A DNA stretch of 64,000 bases from JAHZMA01 sp965205905 (GTDB lineage Bacteria > Pseudomonadota > Alphaproteobacteria > JABAAW01 > JAHZMA01), in NCBI GenBank assembly GCA_965205905.1, contig CBDBHZ010000011.1, positions 248,001 through 312,000 of the forward strand. The letters run 5' to 3'. The notes under the pieces were generated by a model. It worked only from the letters and a program-made list of their open reading frames with translations. It had not been told where the DNA came from and did not search any database. Below are positions 54,427 through 62,824 of the stretch, piece by piece; the stretch's first letter is position 1; the number at the start of each line of letters is the position of its first letter. A program made the translations under genes and the position numbers.

Positions 54427-55545
54427 TAATAACAGGCAAAAGATTAAAATTAACAAAAATGCACAGCTGAAATAAAAATATTTCACGCCTAATGTGATAA
54501 ATAATAGCCCCGCACCAGATGAACCAATAATCCGTGCCAATGATGAGAATGATTGCGCGGTGCCTAAAATCAACCCATGTTGGTTTTCATTCACCGATTG
54601 ACTCATCAGGCTTTGCATACAAGGATTGTGAAAACTTAACCCAGCGGCGGCAAAAATGACGGGCATAAATGCCATCACCTGATTCGATGATGAAAATGGT
54701 AAGATTAAAAACCCACAGCTTAACAATAAGATACCGCATAAAATCAATGTTTTTTCTGAAAATATTTTATTTAACCGCCCTAATAATCCACCCTGAATGA
54801 TGATAGAAATTAGCCCCGAACATGCCAATAGCCATGATAAAAAACTGGCATCGCGTTCTAGGATAAATTTAATCCATAAGGCAAAACTGCCCTCTAATGC
54901 GGTGAAGATGGTCAGCACCAAAAAATAACACAAGAATAACAGTCTAATATTTGGTAATTTTTGAATGATTCGCAATGATTTGGTAAGAGAATAATTTTCT
55001 TTGGTGATAATTTTGCGCGATGCAGGTAAGGCGTAAATACTGGCACAGGCGATGATAAGGCTCATCATTGCGCTGATAAAGGCGGTGATTTCATAGTGAT
55101 AATAATTGAGTAAAATGCCACTGACGCTGGGACCTAGCGTAAAGCCGATGCCAAAACTTGCACCCAGCACCCCCATCGCCTTTGTTCTATTATGGTTACT
55201 GCTGATATTTGACATATAGGTAAGGCTAGAGGCAAGCCAGCCTGCTGAAAATCCTGCCATGATTCGAATCACAAATAATTCTGTTACATTTTGCGATAAG
55301 GCTAATAATAAATAGCATAATGCCGATAAAAACGCGCTGATGGTAAGGGTTTGTTTCGCGCCATATTTATCTGCCATTATCCCCCATATTGGTGCAGAAA
55401 TAAATGCAGCCGCCGAAAATGATGCAAAAATAACCGATGCGAATATCGGGTCGCCACCGCGTGCCAGCACCATGAAAGGCAGCGATGGTATCACCAGCCC
55501 CAAAGCAAAAATATAAAAACTATTGGCAATAAAAATCGGTAACAT
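54385..55545 (-). CDS. MFS transporter, TetA-like
   Basis: A 386-residue major facilitator with about 12 hydrophobic helices. The loop between helices 2 and 3 holds GIMADKYGAKQTL, the motif A (G-x-x-D-R/K-x-G-R/x) of the superfamily. Motif C of drug antiporters (GFTLGPSVSGIL, near residue 132) suggests an antiporter such as TetA or Bcr type. The substrate is not known. It ends within hemJ on the other strand and touches the mutL stop. Confidence 0.85.
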   Translation of the reverse strand: MLPIFIANSFYIFALGLVIPSLPFMVLARGGDPIFASVIFASFSAAAFISAPIWGIMADKYGAKQTLTISAFLSALCYLLLALSQNVTELFVIRIMAGFSAGWLASSLTYMSNISSNHNRTKAMGVLGASFGIGFTLGPSVSGILLNYYHYEITAFISAMMSLIIACASIYALPASRKIITKENYSLTKSLRIIQKLPNIRLLFLCYFLVLTIFTALEGSFALWIKFILERDASFLSWLLACSGLISIIIQGGLLGRLNKIFSEKTLILCGILLLSCGFLILPFSSSNQVMAFMPVIFAAAGLSFHNPCMQSLMSQSVNENQHGLILGTAQSFSSLARIIGSSGAGLLFITLGVKYFYFSCAFLLILIFCLLLSRLKNHQKHDDNQ

Positions 55546-57398
55546 TAGCGTCTCTCAAATAATTTTTCTAAATCGTGAAGATTCATTTTAATATAGGTTG
55601 GTCTGCCATGATTGCATTGTGCGGCATTTTTTGTTTGTTCCATTTGGCGTAACAAGGCATTCATATCATCAATCTGCATGATTCTACCAGAACGAATCGA
55701 CCCATAACAGGCAATAGTGGCACAAATTCTTTGCAAAATATCGGTTAAAGGCTTGGTATCATCATTGGCAAAGGCTTGTAACAGATGGTCGAATAACCTA
55801 TCAAAATCAGGTTTTTTTAGCATGGCAGGCACGGCATGAATAATAATTTCATCAGCCCCAAAAGAAGCTATTTCTAACCCGCAATCATTCAAATGCTGCT
55901 GATGCAGTAATAACAAATCGCATTGTTCTTTGGAAAAAGCCAAAATTTCTGGCACTAATAATTTTTGCGATTCGATGGTTTTTTGTTGCAGATGATGCTT
56001 TAATTTTTCATACACAATGCGCTCATGGGCGGCATGTTGGTCGGTAATGATAAAGCCAGTTTCATTTTGCGAAATAATATAATTTCCGTGAATTTGTGCC
56101 AAAGCCGCGCCCATCGGGTAATGTGTCATCGAATCAGCAGGCATATTATTTTGTTCAGAATAATTCTGCTCAAAATCATTCTGTTCGGAATAATTTTGTT
56201 CAGAATAATTCTGCTGATAGCTGTGATTAGCAGGTGGTGCAAAATTTTGTGCTTGTTCGTTCAAGTGAATCTGCCCGCTTAGATTCTGTCTGTTAAAATT
56301 GGGCGCATATTGCATCGATGCGCCAGATGATGGATATTGCGTAAAAGAATTTTTGAGATAACCGCTATGCTGGGCGGCAACATGCCCTGTTTGTTGCAAA
56401 GTTCTTTTAATTGCTGTGAATAAAAACCCTCGTATTTTTTGAGGGTCGCGGAATCGAATTTCAGTTTTAGCGGGGTGTACGTTTACATCAATTTGTTCGG
56501 CAGGCAGGGTTAAAAATAACACACATACAGGATAGCGTCCATTCGGGATAAAATCTGCAAAAGCCGCACGCAATGTGCCAGTTAGGAATTTATCTTTCAC
56601 CACGCGGCCATTGACGAAAAAAAACTGGCGGTCATTTCTACCCGCTGTGTAAGTTGGCAAGCCAATATAGCCTTGCATATTAATTTCATCGCTCTGTTGC
56701 GCCAGATGGATATAATTATCATTCAATTCTTTATGAAATAACGCCTTATGTCGCTTAAAAAAATTGGCGGTAAAGCCCTCGCTAAACAAGGCTTGCTCAA
56801 TCGCTGGCAATGTAAAACGTTGCTTGGTGCCATCATGGTAATCAAATGCGATTTGAGGGTTGGCAAGAATCAGCGATGCGTAACTGTTAAAAATATGCAA
56901 CGCTTCATATTGGTCGGAGCGCAAAAATTTAAGCCTTGCGGGCGTGGCATAGAAAATATCACGCACCTCAATCGATGTGCCTTGCGGACAAAAAACGGGC
57001 ATCGATTCGGTAATTTTACCGCCTTCGATATTAATATGATGCCCCCTTTCTTGTGTGGTGGTTTTGCTGGTGATGCTCATACGGCTTACCGAAGCGATTG
57101 CGGGCAATGCCTCACCCCGAAAGCCGTAATGATTGATTTTTGCCAAAGATGTATCGGGTAATTTTGAGGTGGCGTGGCGCAAAATCGCCAATTCTAAATT
57201 TTTTCTATCCATGCCATCGCCATTATCATGCACCGCAATAAATGATTTACCCGCATGGCGAATCTCAAGCGATATTTTAGTCGCATTGGCATCGATGGCA
57301 TTTTCTACCAATTCTTTCACCACTGATGCTGGTTTTTCAATCACCTCACCCGCAGCGATTTGATTGATAAGGTTTTCGGGTAATAATTGAATGCTCAT
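55545..57398 (-). CDS. mutL: DNA mismatch repair protein MutL
   Basis: A 617-residue protein. The N-terminal GHKL ATPase has VVKELVENAIDANAT, DNGDGM and HATSKL, followed by FRGEALPAI. The C-terminal domain has the endonuclease motif DQHAAHERIVYE (DQHAx2Ex4E), so it nicks DNA itself and no MutH is needed. The linker carries the pentapeptide NYSEQ as an imperfect 4-fold repeat. ATG 57398 (MSIQLLPENLINQIAAGEVIEKP) is the typical start and overlaps the cytochrome b561 stop; 57401 and 57431 are alternatives. Confidence 0.95.
   Translation of the reverse strand: MSIQLLPENLINQIAAGEVIEKPASVVKELVENAIDANATKISLEIRHAGKSFIAVHDNGDGMDRKNLELAILRHATSKLPDTSLAKINHYGFRGEALPAIASVSRMSITSKTTTQERGHHINIEGGKITESMPVFCPQGTSIEVRDIFYATPARLKFLRSDQYEALHIFNSYASLILANPQIAFDYHDGTKQRFTLPAIEQALFSEGFTANFFKRHKALFHKELNDNYIHLAQQSDEINMQGYIGLPTYTAGRNDRQFFFVNGRVVKDKFLTGTLRAAFADFIPNGRYPVCVLFLTLPAEQIDVNVHPAKTEIRFRDPQKIRGFLFTAIKRTLQQTGHVAAQHSGYLKNSFTQYPSSGASMQYAPNFNRQNLSGQIHLNEQAQNFAPPANHSYQQNYSEQNYSEQNDFEQNYSEQNNMPADSMTHYPMGAALAQIHGNYIISQNETGFIITDQHAAHERIVYEKLKHHLQQKTIESQKLLVPEILAFSKEQCDLLLLHQQHLNDCGLEIASFGADEIIIHAVPAMLKKPDFDRLFDHLLQAFANDDTKPLTDILQRICATIACYGSIRSGRIMQIDDMNALLRQMEQTKNAAQCNHGRPTYIKMNLHDLEKLFERR
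56151..56210 (-). repeat. 15-bp tandem repeat in the mutL linker (4 copies)
   Basis: Four consecutive 15-base units. Read on the minus strand they give NYSEQ, NYSEQ, NDFEQ and NYSEQ. They are in frame, so changes by whole units would change only the linker length. The third copy is diverged. Confidence 0.9.
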
Positions 57399-58033
57399 CA
57401 TTGCAATAAAATTAGCCAGATGCTTAAACAAGATGCCAGAATAAGGAATATAATATAACGCCAGACACTCACAAAATAGGGAGGTTTTTCAGGTTTTTGC
57501 TGATATGTTGCTTTGCCGTGAAGCATGGCTGCCGTTAGATTTTGTTTTTTGATAAATTGATAATAAAGAATCGCGACAATATGAATAACCACCATCGCGA
57601 TTAATATTTTAGCTGATACCCCATGAAAATATGTAAGCTCATCTGATGTTTCGCGGCTGACGAGGTTGAAAAACGCGCCCTCAAACAAAATCGAATCATT
57701 GCTAAACAACCCGAATATAATGTGAATTATCAATAATGATAGCATTCCCACCACCATCATTGCGCCCAACGGATTATGCCCGATAGTTTCATATTTGCCT
57801 TTAAGATAGGCGAAAATATAATGTGGCTTAAAAAATTCGGTAAATCGCAATGTTTGCGCGCCAAATAATCCTGCTAATAAGCGAAAAAATAATAACCCCG
57901 CCATCAGCGAGCCTATGATTGCATGGGCTTCAATTCTGCCAGTTTTAACGGTAACAACCGCACCAATAAATAAAATCACCAATAGCCAATGATATAATCG
58001 GGTGGCTTTATCCCAAATAAGAATTTTATACAT
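57398..58033 (-). CDS. Cytochrome b561 family membrane protein
   Basis: A 211-residue protein with four or more hydrophobic helices. The pairs of His needed for two haems b are visible: RLYHWLLV (H15), EAHAIIG (H37), IHIIFGLF (H114 region) and YFHGVSAKILIAMVVIHIVAILYYQF. The family passes electrons between the quinone pool and a periplasmic c-type cytochrome. The cytochrome c' gene, its usual neighbour in other alphaproteobacteria, is 31 kb away in this window. It is translationally coupled to mutL. Confidence 0.87.
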   Translation of the reverse strand: MYKILIWDKATRLYHWLLVILFIGAVVTVKTGRIEAHAIIGSLMAGLLFFRLLAGLFGAQTLRFTEFFKPHYIFAYLKGKYETIGHNPLGAMMVVGMLSLLIIHIIFGLFSNDSILFEGAFFNLVSRETSDELTYFHGVSAKILIAMVVIHIVAILYYQFIKKQNLTAAMLHGKATYQQKPEKPPYFVSVWRYIIFLILASCLSIWLILLQ

Positions 58034-58051
58034 TTGTCTCTTTCTTTTGGA

Positions 58052-60694
58052 TTACTGATTAGAAAGTAGCATTTTTAATTTATAAAGACAATCTAACGCT
58101 TCTCTTGGCGGTAATTCATCAGGGTTGATTTTTTGCAATAAATCGATAATCGCACTATCATCTTTTTTTATTGCTTGCCAATCATGTTTTGGCAATGTTT
58201 CAATATTTTTATTCTCTTCTAATGATTGTAAAATTGTGCTGGCGCGCGCCACAATCGCATCGTTAATGCCCGCCAATTTGGCAACATGAATCCCGTAAGA
58301 ACGATTCGCACTGCCTTGCTTAATTTGATGGCTGAAAAGAATCTCACCCTGATATTCCTCAACCGCAATATGCATCGACACAAGATGTTTGCAATGGGCT
58401 TGCAACAAATTAAGCTCGTGATAATGAGTGGCAAAAAGAGTACGACATTTGATGTTATCATGTAAATATTCGGTGATGGCATGGGCAAGCGATAACCCAT
58501 CAAAAGTGGCAGTGCCACGCCCAATTTCGTCTAAAATCACCAATGATTTTTCGGTGGCATTGTTAAGAATATGAGAGGTTTCAAGCATTTCAACCATAAA
58601 AGTTGAATGCCCCCGCGCAATATCATCACCCGCCCCCACACGGCTAAATAACCTATCAATGATGCCAATTTCAGCATGTGTTACAGGCACGTACAACCCT
58701 GCTTGTGCCATCACAGCAATCAGCGCATTTTGCCGTAAAAACGTGCTTTTGCCTGCCATATTCGGACCCGTTAAAATCCATAAAAATCCTGTCGCGGATA
58801 AATCACAATCATTAGCGATAAAATTTTGTTGCGCGTTACTTTTATGAGTGCCAGATAATTCAACAATCGGATGGCGTCCTTGCGTAATATTCCAATTAAC
58901 GCTTTCATTGATAGTAGGGCAGTGATAATCGCGTTTCTTCGCAAATTCAGCATGAGATGTCAGCAAATCAAACAGGCTGAGCGCATCGGCAATGTCAAAA
59001 ATCTCAGTGCTGTGTTGCAAAATTTCTTGTTTCAACACGGTAAATAATTCAATTTCAAGTGCGGTTGCTTTATGTTTGGCATCCATAATATCACGCGCTG
59101 ATTGTTCTAACATTTGGGTGGTGAAACGGGCGGTATTGGCAGTGCTTTGCCTGTGGATAAAATCTGTGGTTAATTTTTCACTATGGCGCACAGGAATTTC
59201 AATGAAGATGCCTAACACATTATTTTGCTTAATTTTAAGACTCTCAACACCCGATTGTTTTTTATATTTTTGCTCTAATGCCAGTAAGATTTGCTTGCCA
59301 TCATGGTTTAATTTTTGCAAATGGTCTAATTGCGCTGAAAAACTTTCTTTGATAAAACCACCATCACGAATTAAGGCGGGTAATTCAGTCTTTAATGCCG
59401 ATTGCAATTTATTCTGTAATTGCGATAGATGGTGAATCTCGGCAAAAGCCTTTTGAATCATTGCTGGCATATCATGGATATTACTCGCTAATAATGACTT
59501 AAGCTCAAAAGAATATTGCACATTATCGGCAATGATTCGCATATCACGGGGCGAGCCACGCTCTAAACTCAAGCGATTCAGGCTTCGTTCCATATCGCCG
59601 ATTTTTGTCAATAAATCAGTGGTTTGCTGATAGGTTTCCGCATGGTTTTTACTAAAATCTTGCATGGCTTGAATAGATTGATGGCGGGCGGTAATCTCAT
59701 CAATCTGGCATAGAGGGGCATTCAGCCACGATTTCAGCAAGCGCGCCCCACCAGCAGAGCGGCAATGGTCAATTTTTGCCAACAGACTATATTGCCTGCC
59801 ATGAATCGAATCGCAAATTTCTAAACTGAGCCGCGCATTTTTATCGATTTGCATATAATGGTTGGTTTCAGAATTTTGCAATTTTTTGATATGTGGCATC
59901 ACATTTACCTGCATGATGCGGACATAATCAATCAAACTGCCCGCAGCGATGATTTGCGTTTTGCTAAAATCGCCCAATGATGAGATTGGCATCGTGAAAA
60001 AATCACTCAAGTAAATTTCAGTGTTTTTATGGTCGAATCGACTCAAAGGCAGAAAAGTAATTTTATCTAATAGTGGCTCGATAATTCCCGCAAAAAATTC
60101 ACGCTTTTCGTCAGCAAGTAGAATTTCGCTAGGGTCTAACCGATGCAACAAATGACTCAAATCGTGCCATGCCACATTTTCGGTGAAAAAATCACCCGTT
60201 GATATATCAAGCCATGCAAGCGCGATATTTTTGCCATGATGCACCAACGCGCATAAAAAATTATGGTTGCGGGCATTGAGTAAATTATCTTCAGTAATTG
60301 TCCCGGGCGTGATGATACGGGTAATATCGCGATGCACCACCGATTTTGGACCCCGTTTTTTGGCTTCTTTCGGGTCTTCTAATTGTTCGCAAATGGCGAT
60401 TTTTTTGCCAGAATCTATCAGGCGATGCAAATAGCTTTCATGTGAGTGTACAGGTACACCGCACATGGCAATATCTTCGCCCTGATGTGTGCCACGTTTG
60501 GTAAGGGTAATATCTAAAATTTTTGAGGCAATAATCGCATCATCAAAAAATAATTCATAAAAATCGCCCATTCGGTAAAATAGTAAACATTCTGGCACTT
60601 TTGCCTTAATCTCAAAAAATTGTTGCATCATTGGCGTATGTTTGATTGGCATATTATCAAAATTTTGCTGTATGGCTTTATCAGAATCAGTCAT
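58052..60694 (-). CDS. mutS: DNA mismatch repair protein MutS
   Basis: An 880-residue protein. The mismatch-binding domain has the FYRMGDFYELFFDDA motif (Phe-x-Glu type contact) near residue 39. The ATPase domain has the P-loop GPNMAGKST near residue 645, then SRVGAGDDIARGHSTFMVEM, and DEIGRGTATFDGLSLA. The C-terminal 25 residues are helical. It overlaps the rnhA end by 8 bases. mutS and mutL lie close together here, separated only by cytochrome b561. Confidence 0.97.
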   Translation of the reverse strand: MTDSDKAIQQNFDNMPIKHTPMMQQFFEIKAKVPECLLFYRMGDFYELFFDDAIIASKILDITLTKRGTHQGEDIAMCGVPVHSHESYLHRLIDSGKKIAICEQLEDPKEAKKRGPKSVVHRDITRIITPGTITEDNLLNARNHNFLCALVHHGKNIALAWLDISTGDFFTENVAWHDLSHLLHRLDPSEILLADEKREFFAGIIEPLLDKITFLPLSRFDHKNTEIYLSDFFTMPISSLGDFSKTQIIAAGSLIDYVRIMQVNVMPHIKKLQNSETNHYMQIDKNARLSLEICDSIHGRQYSLLAKIDHCRSAGGARLLKSWLNAPLCQIDEITARHQSIQAMQDFSKNHAETYQQTTDLLTKIGDMERSLNRLSLERGSPRDMRIIADNVQYSFELKSLLASNIHDMPAMIQKAFAEIHHLSQLQNKLQSALKTELPALIRDGGFIKESFSAQLDHLQKLNHDGKQILLALEQKYKKQSGVESLKIKQNNVLGIFIEIPVRHSEKLTTDFIHRQSTANTARFTTQMLEQSARDIMDAKHKATALEIELFTVLKQEILQHSTEIFDIADALSLFDLLTSHAEFAKKRDYHCPTINESVNWNITQGRHPIVELSGTHKSNAQQNFIANDCDLSATGFLWILTGPNMAGKSTFLRQNALIAVMAQAGLYVPVTHAEIGIIDRLFSRVGAGDDIARGHSTFMVEMLETSHILNNATEKSLVILDEIGRGTATFDGLSLAHAITEYLHDNIKCRTLFATHYHELNLLQAHCKHLVSMHIAVEEYQGEILFSHQIKQGSANRSYGIHVAKLAGINDAIVARASTILQSLEENKNIETLPKHDWQAIKKDDSAIIDLLQKINPDELPPREALDCLYKLKMLLSNQ

Positions 60695-61139
60695 TTTGCT
60701 GTTGAAATTTTAAAGCTGTTTCATGCGCCAAATGGTCAACGCGCTGATTATATTCATCAATATGATGCGCTTTCACCCAATGCCATTCAATATTATATTT
60801 TTGATTTAATTCGTAAATTTGTTCCCATAAATCTTTGTTTTTAACAGGTTTTTTATTGGCAGTGCGCCAATTATTTTTCACCCAATGATGGCAATATTTT
60901 TGAATACCATCTTGCAAATAACGGCTATCAGTATAAAGCATAATTGGTAGATTTTTTTTGAGGCTGTTCAGGGCTTCAATCGCGGCGGTCAATTCCATGC
61001 GGTTATTGGTGGTATGCATTTCGCCACCGGTGATTTCTTTTTTTTTATCGCCATAAATCAGCAATGCTGCCCAGCCACCTGCGCCCGGATTATTCAGGCA
61101 AGAACCATCAGTATAGATGATGATGTTTTTCTGAGTCAT
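60687..61139 (-). CDS. rnhA: Ribonuclease HI
   Basis: A 150-residue nuclease that removes RNA from RNA:DNA hybrids. The catalytic carboxylates are D11 (YTDGSCLNNPG), E49 (NNRMEL), D71 (YTDSRY) and a C-terminal Asp in HIDEYNQRVDHLA. The length is typical. It overlaps ispH by 4 bases. Confidence 0.96.
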   Translation of the reverse strand: MTQKNIIIYTDGSCLNNPGAGGWAALLIYGDKKKEITGGEMHTTNNRMELTAAIEALNSLKKNLPIMLYTDSRYLQDGIQKYCHHWVKNNWRTANKKPVKNKDLWEQIYELNQKYNIEWHWVKAHHIDEYNQRVDHLAHETALKFQQQND

Positions 61140-62080
61140 GCTAAAATACGTGGCAGTTTAAATTGAATATTTTCCTCAGCAATTTTGATATGATTTTCAG
61201 TAATATCATAATCTTGCCGTAAGCGATTGATAATGCCTTGCACCAATATTTCAGGGGCTGACGCGCCCGCACTGATGCCTAAATTTTGGATTTTGCTGAT
61301 TTCTTCCATCGGAATTTCAGTCTCATCTTTGATAAGCTTCACAAAAGGCACACCCGCCTTGCTGGCAACCTCCGCCAATCGAATCGAATTCGATGAATTA
61401 TACGAGCCAACAATCAACACCCCTTGCGTATGTTTGGCAATTTCTTTGATTGCCATTTGCCGATTGGTAGTAGCATAGCAAATATCTTCCTTTTTTGGCA
61501 CAGCAATGCGCGGAAAACGGTCAATCAGAATATCGCGAATCTCAGCCGTATCGTCAAGCGATAGGGTGGTTTGCGTTACCAGTGCGATTTTCTTATCATG
61601 GGGGAGCATAATATTACGCGCATCATCACAATCTTCAACAAGGCTGATTGTATCAGCTTCAACTTGCCCCATCGTGCCAACCACTTCAGGGTGATTCTTA
61701 TGCCCAATCAGCAAAATATGATAATCTTGTTCGGCATAATGCATGGTTTCATGATGCACTTTGCTCACCAACGGACAGGTGGCATCAATGTAAAAAAGCT
61801 TATATTGTTCGGCAAAAGCAGGTACCGATTTTGGCACACCATGCGCTGAAAACACCACAGGACGGCTGGTATCTTTCATCTCCTGCAATTCATCAATAAA
61901 AATTGCACCCATTTTTTTAAGCTCGTCAACCACATATTGATTATGAACGATTTCATGGCGCACATAGATTGGCGCACCATATTTTTCAATCGCTTGTTCT
62001 ACAATCTGAATCGCACGGTCAACGCCTGCACAAAAACCACGCGGGTTGGCAAGATAAATATTTAACAAAGGCTTACTCAT
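61136..62080 (-). CDS. ispH: 4-hydroxy-3-methylbut-2-enyl diphosphate reductase
   Basis: A 314-residue [4Fe-4S] enzyme, last step of the MEP isoprenoid pathway. The cluster cysteines are C17 (NPRGFCAGVDRA), C102 (DATCPLVSKVH) and C201 (DICYATTN). The active-site His and Glu appear in VHNQYVVDEL and GHKNHPEVVGTMGQ. It is the first gene of the group that runs down to mutL and may share a promoter between 62081 and 62153 with the divergent lipoprotein gene. Confidence 0.97.
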   Translation of the reverse strand: MSKPLLNIYLANPRGFCAGVDRAIQIVEQAIEKYGAPIYVRHEIVHNQYVVDELKKMGAIFIDELQEMKDTSRPVVFSAHGVPKSVPAFAEQYKLFYIDATCPLVSKVHHETMHYAEQDYHILLIGHKNHPEVVGTMGQVEADTISLVEDCDDARNIMLPHDKKIALVTQTTLSLDDTAEIRDILIDRFPRIAVPKKEDICYATTNRQMAIKEIAKHTQGVLIVGSYNSSNSIRLAEVASKAGVPFVKLIKDETEIPMEEISKIQNLGISAGASAPEILVQGIINRLRQDYDITENHIKIAEENIQFKLPRILA

Positions 62081-62153
62081 TCTTTTACAATAATCATTCT
62101 CAGTAAAAGTGCAAGCGACTTGTTATAAATATCAAAACAAGCTATATCATAAA

Positions 62154-62663
62154 ATGATGAATAAATTTTTACGATATATGATGATATGCGTGTTATTGGT
62201 GGGTTGTTCCGAAAAACGCGCCATTAAAAAGGCAAGATTGCAGGCGCAATGTCCAGAAATATTTGTGCTAAATCATGCTGATTCGCTTGAAGTGAAAGCA
62301 CCGGGCTTTGAACGTACAGATAAATCACTCTATCGGTTAAGCTTTGCCCAATTAAGTGATGAATGTATTGTGAAAGAGAAAAAAACACGGATTCATTTTA
62401 ATGTGGTGTTAGAAATGGAAGCTGAAACTCAAACATCTTTTATTTATCCGCCTTTTGCGGTTTTTGTTAGCTTTTTAGATGATGATAAAAAGCCACTCTT
62501 CCGTGAAAAAATCACCTATCACCCCAGCGATTGGCGGAAATTAGATAAGTCGCGCATCAAAAATAAAATCACTGTTTATTACCCGACAAATATCACGCCG
62601 CCTGCTTATGTCTATCTGGGCTTTGTGCCTGATAAGGAAACATTACGCAAAAACTATCAATAA
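62154..62663 (+). CDS. Hypothetical lipoprotein
   Basis: A 169-residue protein with a hydrophobic start (MMNKFLRYMMICVLLVGC) ending in a lipobox cysteine, so it should be exported and lipidated. The mature part begins SEKRAIKKARLQAQCPE and has no domain I know; it is mostly beta by appearance, with FVSFLDDDKKPLFREKITYHPSDW near the middle. ATG 62154 or 62157 are both possible; an in-frame start at 62109 is less likely. It is divergent from ispH and precedes rho by 161 bases. Confidence 0.75.
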   Translation: MMNKFLRYMMICVLLVGCSEKRAIKKARLQAQCPEIFVLNHADSLEVKAPGFERTDKSLYRLSFAQLSDECIVKEKKTRIHFNVVLEMEAETQTSFIYPPFAVFVSFLDDDKKPLFREKITYHPSDWRKLDKSRIKNKITVYYPTNITPPAYVYLGFVPDKETLRKNYQ

Positions 62664-62824
62664 AAGATTGACAATAAAGCGTAAAAACTTCATTATGATT
62701 GATAATATTCCTTCCTCGTAACATTACCCCATTATCATATCAGATTGATATTAATGGTCTGGCACAATGTTTTCACTAAGATAGTTTCAAAAATTATAAT
62801 TTATTTTTATAAAGGTTGCCTCAC

